Positions 48,161 to 60,543 are shown, counted from the stretch's first letter. The stretch is 64,000 nt of DNA from Glossina fuscipes (GCF_014805625.2 NW_023998485.1:1051040-1115039), one strand, 5' to 3'. Program-made: numbers and translations. Notes: a model not told the origin generated them from the sequence alone.

Positions 48161-50947
48161 TATGATCCAATTAAAAATTTCAAACAAACTTTCTTAAATA
48201 TCATAAACTTTGAGAATTTTGTACAACTTAAATAACGTTAAAATCCTTTTTTCTTAATAAAATCTCCGCGGAACTACGGGATTTATCATCAGTTTAATTA
48301 TCTTTTATAATCTCCAATCATTTCACATTCGCTTTGTTAGCAGTTACAAGTGCTGCATATTGTATCATTTTTAAACCTGAATCTGAGCATATCTGTATGT
48401 CCATCTGTCGAGAGAGCAACAATTCCACTTTTCTTACCATTTAAAAAATAAACGTTTTCTTGCTAAACGTTCGAAATATTCAGACTTTTTCGAGTAGATA
48501 GATCTTGTAGTTAGCAGTTTGCTTGGATGCTTATTACTAACAACTAGGACCATGAAATTCCGCGAAACGGGGACGTTCGATGCATTGCGTGACTTGCTCC
48601 TATCTACACAGCGACGCCAAAACAATTGCTCTGTATCAATGATCATACTGCAACTGCTAGTAGTTTTCGTTCTTCTTATTTCGGACCCCGGGTGCGACAT
48701 AAGACGCGATGGCTCTTATTGCGTACGATAAGCTTCTGAATCTAAACTTACAATTCAGGATTATTTTTAGTATAAATAAGAAAGATATATCCCTAAAATG
48801 CGGCTGCCCACTAACTCAAGGTTTTTGCAAAATTAGTCATATATGTTTGTAATGCATTCAATATTCCGTACTCTGATGTTAATTTGTTATTTGTTTCCTA
48901 GTTTAACTTTCTACGTCATGCTTGGGGCCAGGAATGCGCTAGCATATCTTTGAAACGTTCTCTAGATATATCCCTAAACCCTTACTCTTCTACCTCACTA
49001 CCTCTTGCTCCATCACCATTCGCATTAGATTTAATTAATAGCTATATTTATCACAAATCAATTTGCTTCATCTAGAATATTAATCTTAGTCCCCAAAATT
49101 TTTCTTTTTATTTAACAAATAGATTATGACTTTCCTTCAATTGACTTGACCTTAGAGATTTCAAAATTTTAAATTCTATTTTTAATCATTTTATTTCTAT
49201 TATTATATTTCTAAATTAAAAATTTAAAAGTGCGCTCCAAGAGGTTAATAAAATTTAGTTAGAAAAGTTTAATAAATTTATTCTGCACAAGCTAAGGACG
49301 TTTAGTTATGCTGCAAATGATATTTTAACCTAACTGTAAGATTCCGTCCAGTTAACTATTAACTGGGAGAGCATGTAAAAGAAAACATTTCGGAAAAACT
49401 GTCACATGAGTAATGAAATGAAATAGATAACAAGGCAAAAAATTCAATGAGAAGAAGTCGAATTGTAATCGGGCTAACAACCAAAAGTGCTGGTAAACAG
49501 GAAATAGTTAGCTTTTAGTTAAAAGTATCAGTTAAAAAAATCCGTTAATATGAATTAACATAACGAAGACGACCCTGAATGTTTGCGTCTAGCTTACACA
49601 GTTTTCAGTAAAGTTTGAAATGTACATTTGAAAAAAAATTATTGAAGGCGTTTTGCTGAAAATATCTTCCCCCCTCTCCTTCCTTAAGCAAAGTATCCCA
49701 AAAAGCACATAATCACGTTTGAGAGTCTTGATAGGGTTTGACCCCCTTCTCAGGCAGACAATAAGGCATAGATTGAACATAAACTTGGTGGGTTAGTACG
49801 CTCCATTTCAGCACTGTTTACTTGGCAGTTTTGCATGCGGATATATGCCGCTGTTGTGCCGTCATGGAACAGTTCCTAGCACATCGTTTTGCCGATCCCC
49901 ACAAGAGCAAGCACCATAAACTTTTAGCTTCATGGTCTTTCGTCGTCAATCTCTCGTCATCCGCTTTGGTTCAATAGTATTTCCTTGATTAAGTAAGAAA
50001 TATAACACTTCGAATGTTTCCTATGAATAATTTCATATAAGTACCATTTGCAAAAGCAAACGTTTGCATACAAAAGCGTACATACATATTATATAAATAT
50101 CACTCATAATATATATCACTATAATTTTTAAGACATCACCATAAGCAACGTGAACATATTTCATTTTCACTTTTTCACTCAATGTTTTCTTAATCGAATG
50201 TTTGTAAATTGCACTTTTTACCCCAAAGTATTTGGCAAACCTAAAGGTTGATTAAAATATGTGATTGAAAAAAAGTAGATCGATTTCACTACTATTTCTG
50301 TGGCCTAATAAGTTTCTAAGCCAATCACAATTTGAAATTTTCCAATTGCAAGTTTAAGCCCGGCTTATTAGCAATCAGAAAAGGGCTCTACAAGCACACT
50401 GAGACAAATCTCAAACCTTCATCACTTTAAGGAAATATATAAAACTCGCATAATTGATTATTTGGCTTATCAACGTCTCATTAAACTGATTCCGCTTACT
50501 TACAGAATACACTTTTAGTCGACTCAAAAAATATTTATAGTAAATTTGATTCAATACTCGTATAGATCTTACGTTCTTGACGCATATATTCGTAAAGGGG
50601 TCACAGCTAACTAATTAAAACTGAATCTACCCCAAATTTCAATTATCTATTCGATTCAATTTTAACCACAAGCAGACGGATAGCCAAAGTAGAATGCAAC
50701 TCTAAACGAAACTGATGAATATACGTGTTACGATTGAAGTAGAGAAATAAGTATGTCTTCGTTTTTCAGCCGCTATGCAAAAATTATGATTCATCATTTC
50801 TTGACTTAGACTTGCTTTCTAACATAAAATCAACTAGTATTTAAGTTGCGTGGAAGTGCTCAAAAAATATCAGTAAAATTTTAAAATCTGCTTACGTTGA
50901 CACATTTAAAAAAAAGAAATTCCACTAATAAAATTTTTATAAAGAAA
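48161..50947. other. Spacer between cluster genes
   Basis: AT-rich. A GC-richer patch at 48380-48740 begins with ATCTGTATGTCCATCTGTCG, which resembles the reversed polypurine tail of fly interspersed repeats, so that patch is probably repeat debris. No other gene fragment recognised. Confidence 0.4.
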
Positions 50948-51517
50948 ATGAAATCAATTTTTATTATTTTATTATTAACAGCTGTAGCCCTAGCGGCCCC
51001 AGGATCGCAGTAGTAAATTATTTTAATGCAAAAATCGAACGAATTCTGAAAAACAATCCTGACAAAATTCCTGAAACTAACAGTTATAAAAAGGAGTTTG
51101 ATAAACACTTAAAAAACTGAAGGCAGTTTTTTTCAAGTATATCGGTGTTAGCAAACCTACCAATGAAAATGTTGTTGTTATTCAATGAATTCTTTATGAA
51201 CTCCATATTTATGAAAAGAAAACGTAAAATCTCCGTCTAAGCACAACAGTCAAGGAGCTTAATGATTCATTGAAACCAGGAACGCTACCAAGTGGATTAA
51301 ACGAAAAAGCCTATCAGCAGTTACTATCCATGGAAAGAGCAGGCTTGGCAGAACAACGGGAGCGGAGAACATTTTAAGCATGTATGGAGATTTTCAAAAC
51401 GTGGCAAAATAAGCCTTAAAAAATTATCCAAAGAAATCGGATGCGATAAATACAAATTCGTCGTCGGAATTTCCATCATTGGCTAAATCAATTCAGAATT
51501 TCGCGCTGAAACTATAA
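50948..51517 (+). pseudogene. Decayed paralogue of the 53.9 kb secreted protein
   Basis: It starts with an intact signal peptide (MKSIFIILLLTAVALA, then APG), matching the MKxxxI...APG start of the 53884 gene. The frame is then lost after about 20 codons and resumes as VVNYFNAKIERIL, KIPETNSYKKEFDKHLKK; it is lost again at an A-run and resumes with TVKELNDSL, LNEKAYQQLLSMERAGLAE. At least two frameshifts and several stops (for example TGA after VVVIQ and TAA after KKT) are present. It ends near LAKSIQNFALKL with TAA at 51515-51517. A TATTTAAG at about 50838 may be its old TATA box. Cannot make a full-length product. Confidence 0.88.
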
Positions 51518-53883
51518 ACGTTTGCTTATACGAATTTGCAGACTGTTGCATATGTTAAGAGCAAAGCAATTAAAATACAAGTAGGTTTTTACTCACATCC
51601 AAAAAAATCTGTTATAAATTAGATCTTCGAACCATCGCATCGTACAAAGACATCAAAAGAATGGAAGTATTCTTTTAAAACCTGATCAGCGTAAGAGAAT
51701 GTATTGAAACAGCTTGTCAAAAAGGTCTCCCTTTCTATATGTATATACTTACCTACATTCCACATCGATAACATGCTATAATATAGGTGCATACATATGT
51801 AGAATATAGAATATGTCTTACGTCTAATAGTTTCTTCTACCTGTATCACACCACGTTACCGATCTGGCACCCGCTGCATTATTATACCCCCGTCCCAGGG
51901 AAGTAGATCCATATTGAACAACTTTAACTGGTGTAATGTATATTCCCGTATCCATCGAGAACAGTAAAATTAATGCTTCTTAAGCAGATAACTTTACCGC
52001 AAAAAACCCGGACGGCAAAGAAAATTTTGACAATTTTTATCTTATCGAAACGGTTTTATTAAAGCAAATTGCATGACAGTTCCCGCGATAATTTCGTGAG
52101 TGGTTTTCAAAAAATGTAAACATTACCAAAGATTGTGAAGATTGTGAAGTGGAGTATATTGTTCTACGATTAAAATTTAGATTTGGAAAAAAATACTAAA
52201 AAATTAACAGTTATCGCAGTTTTCCGAAAATGGCACCACAATGTACTAATGCATCGCTCGCCAAATATTTCCGTCATTTCTTTGCTGTTTGTTTAATTGT
52301 AATTAAATTTAAACCTTGACTATCGTCTATCTTTTCGAATTTATGATATTTTTAAAGAAAATAATGGACAACTAGAGATTTAGGAAGAAAGTACCTTAGA
52401 TTATAGAACAAGGTTTCTAATTTATAATAATATTTTTTAATGTACACAGTAGTGTAATACCAATAGAGATAAATAAAATTATGACTGCTCAATCTGAATA
52501 CACCATCTTTAGGCATTACTGGCAATAGTAGAGATTGCCTCAAAATGTGTTTAGAAAAGAGTTCATAAGAGCTCTGAACAAGTCGGTTTCTGTGCCAAAA
52601 AAACCCAATTGGCGGAAAAGTTTTCGTCTCCTGGTAGTGATGCTAAATCACCACTGCTGAGGAAGAATTAATGCATTACGGTATACAAAATCCAAATAAG
52701 TGTGGCATAAACTAGGCGGACCAGTTGCAACGGCGATAAAGCTGAATATCGAGGCGGTCCTCTGAGTGGGTAGTTTGTTTCAACCAAAAAAAATTATAAA
52801 TATGGGAAGTTATAATTAAAAAAATGGTGTAGTGTAGTGAAATGTACTACACTCCCCGCTATACTCGTCATCCAGTTCTTCTTCCGACTGACACTGGTTT
52901 CAATCTATGATGTTTTATCTGATGGAACAGAGCTTCTATTTTAATGGGAATAACAACAAATATGGATAGATAGCCACAGAAGATCAAGAAGCTTTCTATA
53001 TGGAATTCATATTCGTCCAAAAGGTTAGAACAACTAATACTTAAGGGTAAATAACAGAATAAATCAAATATCGCATGCCATTTGTTTTTACTAAAAGTTA
53101 GTCACTTTTGTTGAAAAATCAAAAAAAAATTTGCTCACGTTTCTTACATTATAAATTGACATACGTTCCATGGCACACATGGTAGTTTTTGAACTTTGAC
53201 TTCATAGTGGCGCGGTGAACAAGAAAACCGTAAACTATGGTCTATAAACAGTATTGAACTAGAAGTTTTAATGATTTTTTCCTAGAGCAGATGTGCATAT
53301 CGATTTGAGATGGGGGATCTTAAAATTACATTTTCAATGTTTTTAATGCGTTTCATACATCTGAATAAGTTTTCGATATTCCGCGAAACCGAAAGTTATG
53401 TTCATTATGCAATCATTATTCTAAAGAGTTTACTCATCAGCATAAGAATTTGAGAAGAGAGTAAAACATTTCAATGACATCAAACATGACGTGTCCCGAA
53501 TTATAATGTGAGAAACACATCTGTTTTAATATACTCAATAAAAAAACACTGAGTGGCACATTTTGTATAATTGTTAATATGTATAATAATATAATAAATT
53601 AATATATATAAAAATTATTCTCGTTTGCATAACAATTGCATTACAGCGTTATTGCCATTGGTTTAACAAGTTTTTAAAACAATCCTGATTCATATTTTTT
53701 TTCACCTGACATAACTGAAATTCAACAGCAGCAAATGATGATAGATCTTCATTTGTGTATTATATTGTAAAGCCAACCGGCATTTAAATTACTTGAAAAT
53801 GCTAGAATGTTTTAGTTTCACTTGAAGCTTTGCCTGAGACGCGACTTTCACAACAAAATCATATCAATTTAAATATTTTTACA
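51518..53883. other. Spacer between cluster genes
   Basis: AT-rich. No further paralogue fragment was seen. The stretch 52560-52780 is slightly GC-richer and unidentified. A CATTTAAATT at about 53782 aligns with the presumed TATA variant of the pseudogene upstream region. Confidence 0.4.
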
Positions 53884-54663
53884 ATGAAAGCAGAAATTAT
53901 TTTTACAATATTATTGATCACAATATCCTGTAAAGCGGCACCTGGACCCATACATGAGGAAGTTGTTAATTATTTTAATGGAAAAATTCAAGAAATTCTT
54001 GACCGGAGTCCTGCAAAAATTCCTGAAACTAATGACTATGAAAGGGAATTTAATGAATACTTAAGAAAACTCAACGCATCTCATGTGGACGAAACTAATA
54101 TTGTAGCAGCGACTACAGAAGCCGTTGCCAAAATTGAAAATGCTCTCAAAGAATTTGAGGATTATCAGAAAAAGCGTGCAGACTTGGAAAGTGAACTTAC
54201 TAGATCTATCAAAGAACTCGAGGAATCATTGGAGACCGACATCATACCAAATGAATTAAAAGACAACGGCTATAAACAATTATTGCTAATGGTGCGTAGT
54301 CAGCTAGGCAAAACTACGGAGGTAGAGAGTAGCTTAAAAGATTATGGAATATTTAAAAAATCTGCAAAAACCCAAACAACGTTAACGCCAACGGAAAAGA
54401 CATCAACGCCAGCGGTAACATCAGTAACAGCAGCAACGACCTTACCGCCGTCCATAGAACAACCATCGGCAGATATTTCCAAAACTTTAAATGAAATTTT
54501 AACTACATTGAAATCATTTTCAAATGCTTCTAACAAGAATTTTTTAGGCGTTCTTGTTGATAATATAAAACCGATAAAAGATCTTCTAGAGTCGTTACTA
54601 TCTGATGAAAAGCAGATTGAGCAGAACAACGATTCTTCTCCCACATGCTGTTCCTATTACTAA
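53884..54663 (+). CDS. Secreted helical protein with Thr-rich linker, cluster family 1
   Basis: 259 aa, single exon, function not recognised. Signal peptide at residues 1-18 (MKAEIIFTILLITISCKA). The helical, acidic core to about residue 155 holds EVVNYFNGKIQEIL, TNDYEREFNEYLRKLNAS, FEDYQKKRADLESEL and GYKQLLLMVRSQLGKT, shared with the 47537 protein and the 50948 pseudogene. Next comes a Thr/Ser/Pro linker (TQTTLTPTEKTSTPA and TAATTLPP) that looks fit for mucin-type O-glycosylation. A second helical region follows (ISKTLNEILTTLKSF, VDNIKPIKDLLESLL), and the end is SPTCCSYY. The linker and tail have no counterpart in the 47.5 kb paralogue. The ATG at 53884 is the one beginning the signal peptide. 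Confidence 0.83.
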   Translation: MKAEIIFTILLITISCKAAPGPIHEEVVNYFNGKIQEILDRSPAKIPETNDYEREFNEYLRKLNASHVDETNIVAATTEAVAKIENALKEFEDYQKKRADLESELTRSIKELEESLETDIIPNELKDNGYKQLLLMVRSQLGKTTEVESSLKDYGIFKKSAKTQTTLTPTEKTSTPAVTSVTAATTLPPSIEQPSADISKTLNEILTTLKSFSNASNKNFLGVLVDNIKPIKDLLESLLSDEKQIEQNNDSSPTCCSYY

Positions 54664-55879
54664 GCGTAATACTTAATATATACAATAATGAAATTACAAA
54701 ATATTTAAAATTTTTTCATACCGAATAGAACTACTCAAATTTATAAAGCACGTTTTGTTTAAATTGAACTTAAAAAAATAAAAAACTTAGAATGAAGACT
54801 TTCAGACATACAAAACTATAATATATAATACATAAAGCACATAAAATAATATGTAATAAAAAATGCTAAATATGTAATAAGTGTAAGAGAAAGATAATAA
54901 TGCGAGTGGAACCTAAGCGTTTAGTATTTGCAAATGTTCTTATTTTTCATATCAAAGTTTGTGAATAAATTCATATATTCTTCAAAAGTCCCAAAGATTA
55001 GGTAATAAAAACGTTTTTTTCGCAAGATTCGACATACTTCAAGAACAATGCATTCTTCCCAACGCTAGTCTAACATTTCAATATCTTTTTAAGGAACGGT
55101 TGGCACAGAATATCAAAACGCATAAGTTTACGTAGGGGCCCCATCATTTGATTCAAAATTTTATTGCAAGGAGTACGCCGAATCTGAAGAATACAGCATC
55201 GGAAAACGGCCATCTATTGTCCATACTTTCATGCAAAATAATGAACACGTCGCCTTTTAATATCTTTCCGGTGTCATGTATTTCTTGAAACTTCACTTTT
55301 AGATTATCGAAAATAATTTTTCGAATATTTTGTTGTTTTTGGATGCTCACTGTTTAAACCAATATTAAATTCCAACCGTATTCTTTACATCAAAAACCAA
55401 TGTTTAATCAACAAAAGACATTAGAGATTTTCCGTTGTATTGAAATAACGAAAGTGACGTCATTAACGGCGCTTTGTGTAAGCGCAAAGTTTGTCACATT
55501 TTAACCACAATATGGACTTGCTGCTGCAAACGGGATCTATGTGAAAATTGAATTGAGCTGTGGTAATATATATAACGTTTAAACATTATGCAGAAATTAG
55601 CTGATCAAATATTCCGTTTTTTTTTACGAATTTTGCGACCTACGTTCTTTTATTAGGTGATTGCAAGCATATTGCTCAGCGACATCTATTAGTAAAAATG
55701 ATAAAGCAATGCGAAGTATCAAGGCTAAGCAAGAAGATCAGTTAAATTCGATGATTTTGACTTTTTTGTCCTTAAATTAACGGTTTTTCTTTAATCATTA
55801 TTGAGTTATTCATTGTATATAGACGCTAATAACGGATGACTCAAAATTCCATTTTCGACATTCATTACCTTTGTTGTTT
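54664..55879. other. Spacer, 3' region of the 53.9 kb gene
   Basis: Very AT-rich near 54770-54900 with several AATAAA-like signals (for example AAAAAATAAAAAAC at about 54772). Nothing coding recognised. Confidence 0.4.
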
Positions 55880-56770
55880 GATTTGAAGAGATCCCCTGCC
55901 AAAGCCCATCAAACACTTTTAGAAGTTTATGGTAAGGCTGCTCCAACATAACCCAATTGTTGGTTTTGGTTTCAACGGTTTAACAATGGTGATTTTGATG
56001 TCATTGTCTAAAAACGCCCGGGAGGATCAAAAAGGTTGAAGCCAGTCAGTTGCAAGACTTACTTTACGAAAAGTCAGATCGATTTCTCAAAGAACTTGCG
56101 AACAGCTTGGTAGTTAGTGAATCAACTATTTCTAAATTTTCAAATGCGATAGGAAACTTCTAAAAGGAAGGAAAATGGCAACCATAAGAATTAAATCAAA
56201 ATACCATTTCAAATCGTTTCAACATCGGTTTTATTGTTTGCCAGGCAAAAACGTAAAGTTCGTATTCCACGCCATGCGTTAATCCAGGAAAATGGAATAT
56301 TGGCCAAAAAGTTTTGTGTTCATATTGTGGGATTAGCAAGGTGTAGTGTATTACGAGCTGCTAAAACTGAATTAAACCGTTACTGGAGATGCCTACTGTC
56401 GTCAGTTGAACATGTTAAACGGTATATTGTTGCAAAAAAGTTAAATGGTACATTGAAGCAAAGCCATTCTCTTGCATAAGAATGCTCCGCCGCACATTAC
56501 AAGAGTTGCCAAGAACATGCTGTTGCAGCTCGAATGGGAAGTCCTGCCATACACAGCGTGCTCACCAGACATTTCGCCTTTTGATTGCTACATGTTCAGA
56601 TCGATGCAGCATGGTTGGCACGCGGTTTCGAAGTACTGGAGAAGTGCGAAAATAGATCGATGATTGAATCGCCGCCAAACCAATCGACACGGTGTCGCCC
56701 TGTTGTCAGAAAGGTGGGGAAAACTTTTAGAAAATGATAGAAAATATTTTGATTAACGTATACTTTGCCA
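55880..56770 (+). pseudogene. Strongly decayed mariner transposase
   Basis: Pieces of a mariner transposase in order but in different frames: EVYGKAAPT and FQRFNNGDFDV (DNA-binding part); ARQKRKVRIPRHALIQENG; GLARCSVLRAAKTELNRYW (matching the WWDxxGVVYYELLK region); HKNAPPHITRVAKNMLLQLEWEVLPYTA and SPDISPFDCYMF (catalytic block, where the HDNAPxH and SPDLAPxDY motifs are altered). Many stops and frameshifts. No terminal repeats could be defined. Much older than the copy at 18.3 kb. Confidence 0.8.
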
Positions 56771-58900
56771 ATTTTTCTCAAAAAGTAACTGTTTCAGGTT
56801 AAAAAGATGGTCAAAGTACATGCAAGTATTTAATATAACCAATAAATAGTACATGATAAATGGGAAATAACTCCATAGAACACACAAACTACTTTCCAGA
56901 AAAAATAATTAACTTGAATGCGCAACCGAAGTACAAGCTTAAAGATTCGCTCAATCATAATTTCGCGTAAAATTCTCTTATAATCATTATTTTCTTGGTT
57001 TCCTGGCCTATGGAACGATTGTTGAAATCAGTCTGAAAAATATGTCAAAAAAACAATACGCCAAGTTTTTTCCCGCATAAAAAGTCTCAATACTTCATCA
57101 TCCCATTAGATATAACCAGGGCCTTTTTAACATCTCATTGTTTAATTTTCACACATTTACCACGAAACTTCCCAAACGATTTTATTTGTAATTGTGTTCG
57201 AGTCCGTACATCCCAAATCATACGTGAACAGCCATTCTCTTAGTCTAATCATTGATTCTTAGGCCCATAACAACTTGGTCATTCTAATTTTTTCGTACCT
57301 GGACCTGCAGGGGTATAGAGAGAAGAAGTCTTCTGAACAAAAGAAACTATTTCCGATGAGCTTTCTGTAAGAACTTTTGCGCGACCGAAAACAAGTCTAT
57401 TTTGTGCATATAGACAAAGGAAAGAAGAAAATTGAGTCTTAGAAAATAATTGTTATTACCTGCTAAAGCCAAAGAAATGAATGCTAGGGCCAAGGGTAGC
57501 ATAAACGTTAACAACTAAGATTATCGATCCTTTAGTTAGGTGTTTTATTGATATTAAGTTCTTCAGGTACTTTCAATATGTCTATAAGTTTAAAAGCTCC
57601 AAATACAAGTCTTCAAAATTGGAAAGGTTTTGATATTCACAAAATATATATTTATCCATAAGATTCCGTCGGCAATTGCAAATTAAGCGAATAGACTTCT
57701 TAAGGATCGATCGGTGTACTGCAATAGTATGGTCAAGGCCGATTCCTGCAAACATTTTGGTCTTCAGTTTCTCCGTTTTGCTTGGATATAGTGGCGGAAC
57801 GAGCTTAGAATTAACCTGCGAGCAGTATATACATATATATCTGAATATCAGTCTTTTCCATTGTGCTGTCCATAATTAGCTAGTTAGGTCTAATCGCTCA
57901 CTTCGCAAAAGACCAATGTATCTAAAGAATTTTGTGAATTTTGTGTCAATAAGTGACAATGGTGTTCCAATGGTGCTCTATTAATGGTGGTGCAACTGGC
58001 ACGTAAGGACTTTGGCGTAGCTTTTATGACCGACAATCTATTTGTTACGATAATCGTCTTGAGTTTGAGTTTGCGCGCAAGTTGTGTTGGGAGAATAGTT
58101 CTAGCAGCGGTTGTAAATGATGGGTGCACTTAATTTGGATTCGCTCTTCTGGCATCGACTAATGAATAGACGAGTCATTATTGCAACTGTCCGTAAAAAT
58201 AATAAGCAATTTTTCTACACGATTAGTTCTCTGAAGACGAAACGTACATTCTTTTTTCAGGAGATGCTTTGAAGAATGTTTATTTGGTTCACATCATATA
58301 CACAAGTGTTAATTGTGGAGATTTGTATCTTTTGATTTTTTGTAATCGTGGTTTTTTAACGTCTTCTTCGAATGTTGAATCGCTAAGGTCGAGGAGTTCG
58401 GCGATGATTTTCGGTTTCAGGTCATAAATTTAATTTTCCCAATGATGATGTTGACGGATGTTTGTTGTGGCAAGCACATGCTAGCTCTGGTTCCTTGACG
58501 ATAAACCGGTTTCAGACTATGTTTGACTTGCCGCCTTTGCCGATTATTATCAAACCATACTTGATTTTGCTCGATATAAGCATTTGGCTAAGGTAAGCAA
58601 CTGTATTTACGTGAACAATTGTTTTTCATGTTAACAATATTGTTCATCTGTTTCTTTTCTTAACTTTAATTTTATAATTTAGGTAAATTAAAAATGTTTG
58701 TTACATTTTAAATATATTTTAAAAAGCTTTAAAAGGGAGAGTTATTTAAAAAAGTTTGCTGATAATAAAAAATTAAAATGGTCATCGGTTCTCTTGAAAA
58801 AAGAAAAAAAAAATTTAATATTTAATTAGTTTACAAAACATATGTTTCATGTGGAAAAAATTAAATAATACATTTCATATAAGTTGATAACTTGATTAGA
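56771..58900. other. Spacer with a GC-richer patch
   Basis: Between about 57660 and 58560 the GC content rises and both strands carry open stretches. One minus-strand piece (58432-58289) reads KPKIIAELLDLSDSTFEEDV, which looks coding, but no gene can be assembled around it. It is possibly old retroelement or gene debris. Confidence 0.35.
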
Positions 58901-58910
58901 TATATAAATA
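58901..58910 (+). promoter_or_regulatory. TATA box of the 59.0 kb gene
   Basis: TATATAAATA lies 92 bases before the ATG at 58993, nearly identical in sequence and spacing to the TATA box at 44443. Confidence 0.55.
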
Positions 58911-58992
58911 CGGAAAACAACGTAAAGCGGAGGCTAATTACTGTTACAACTTGATTTAATTTACTACATTTGCAATCGATAGTATTAAAGAA

Positions 58993-59427
58993 ATGAAGAA
59001 ACAATTTCTCATCTTCGCTTTGCCACTGATGGTAAGCTTAATCAGTGCAAAAAACGGGCTAAGTAGAAATTTAGATCTTCTAATAAGCCCAGTCGGCGAA
59101 AAATTACCAAACGTTCTATCTAAGGAAACAGAAGTTTTGTAGTTTTTGGAAACACTTACCGCCAAAATTGATATTTTGAAAAAAAGTGATCCGGAGAACA
59201 TCGATAAGCAATCGTCTGAAATTGAAACACAACTTCAAGCGATTAGAGATGACGACAGAATGGTCAAAAATAGCAATGAAAAAACTCATGATGATGACAG
59301 GTTTAAAGTGATTGGAGACTTTTACCGCGAAAAACTTGCCATGATTACGGATCTAAACGATAATATTGACAATCTATTCCAAGTCCATGTCGCGAAAGAG
59401 CTGGCAACCGGTGATATTATGCGTTAA
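58993..59427 (+). pseudogene. Secreted helical protein interrupted by one in-frame TAG
   Basis: The frame runs 144 codons from ATG to TAA 59425-59427 with a single interruption, TAG at 59140-59142 (codon 50). The start is a good signal peptide (MKKQFLIFALPLMVSLISA). After the TAG the frame stays open and helical (LETLTAKIDILKKSDPENI, FKVIGDFYREKLAMITDLND). The region around the TAG (KETEVL-stop-FLETLTAKIDIL) aligns with EVVNYFNGKIQEIL of the 53884 protein, so the stop replaces a family residue. With no other lesion it is a young pseudogene, a strain-specific null allele, a sequencing error or a readthrough gene. Its TATA box looks intact. Confidence 0.72.
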
Positions 59428-60543
59428 AAAGGCAATTTCAACATGCAATTGGTAACAACTGAGAAACTAGAGACTACGTATACTTGAAAATATATTAAAT
59501 TTAAAATATCTTTGAAAACGCCAGACATATATATCAGAAAACTAGGCAAATAAGCTTACGCTGCACATATGGGTTGTGACAGGTATTGTTTCTAATACCA
59601 GAATTATCGACGTTTTGCATTTAACTATTTCCACCAAAATGAAGCAATTTGATTCATAATTTTGGAAAAACGCAACAGCCGTAAAAATCAAAGTAAAGAA
59701 TAGTAATTTAGCACAAAAATTTCTTGATCTATCACAAAATGAGTATGATCTGCCCACATGAACGGCCAGGCTAGAAATCATCTCGAAAAAATCTCGAGCT
59801 TTTTTCTTATTTTCGCTCACAACTTTCTGTGTCGTGAAGATATTTCCGAAAAAGCTAGATATTACCCAGGTCTGCCAACATGTTCGGATTAGAGTGTAAA
59901 AAGTGATAGTAAGGAAAGTTGTTAAGTATACGGATAACAAGATTCGGCTATTTGAGCGTTAACTGTGTATATGTGTGTGTGAACCGATCGAGAGGATTTG
60001 TGGACAGACAGAGCATTGAGATGGTCCTAACAAATATCTGGGTTTTTCGGAAATACCTTCACTGGATCAAAAGCTCTAGGTGAAGAAAAGAAAATGTTAC
60101 CAGTTTTTTTCGAGGTAATTTAAGCTTTTTTTATAGTCAGTGGATCACAGCACTCGTTTTCTACCTTAAGTATTTAGTCGGTTAAGCAATATTCATAGTA
60201 AATTTCAGCGTCCTGTCCTCACGTTTAAAATTTTGGCGAATTTCAAAAAAAAGAAGATCTTTTTTGGTATTGCCATCTCTAGAACTAGACCAAATAGAAA
60301 AAAATTAATTTCAAATATTTAAAGTTTCTCATATGAATAAAAATGATCAACAAAATTTTGGAATATAATAGTATATCTTATATCCAGTTTTTCAAGCTCA
60401 TATGCTAGTGTTAACTTTTATTTTTAATTCTGAGGAGACGCATGTCTCCTCACTATTTTCAATAATAAATAAAAATATAGCAGATGTATTACATATAATA
60501 ATTAGTTTGAATTGTAGGTTTTGTTTCATAAATTTTCATTTTA
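59428..60543. other. Convergent spacer between the 59.0 and 60.5 kb genes
   Basis: A 132-codon minus-strand open frame (59940-59542) is hydrophobic and Cys-rich but resembles no family; I do not call it. Near 59995-60020 TGGACAGACAGAGCATTGAG resembles a fly repeat tail. A perfect hairpin sits at 60431-60452. Confidence 0.4.
60431..60452. other. Perfect 9-bp-stem hairpin
   Basis: TGAGGAGAC, loop GCAT, GTCTCCTCA. It lies about 92 bases past the stop codon of the minus-strand gene and is GC-rich within very AT-rich DNA, so it could act in that gene's 3' untranslated region. Confidence 0.4.

Noticed and set aside
48434..48731. Overlapping open frames on both strands in a GC-richer patch
   Set aside because: Openness on both strands and the CTGTATGTCCATCTGTCG flank point to repeat debris rather than a gene.
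59542..59940. 132-codon open frame on the minus strand
   Set aside because: Long for the base composition, but the product is Phe/Ser/Cys-rich without recognisable motifs and lies beside repeat-like sequence; not enough to call a gene.
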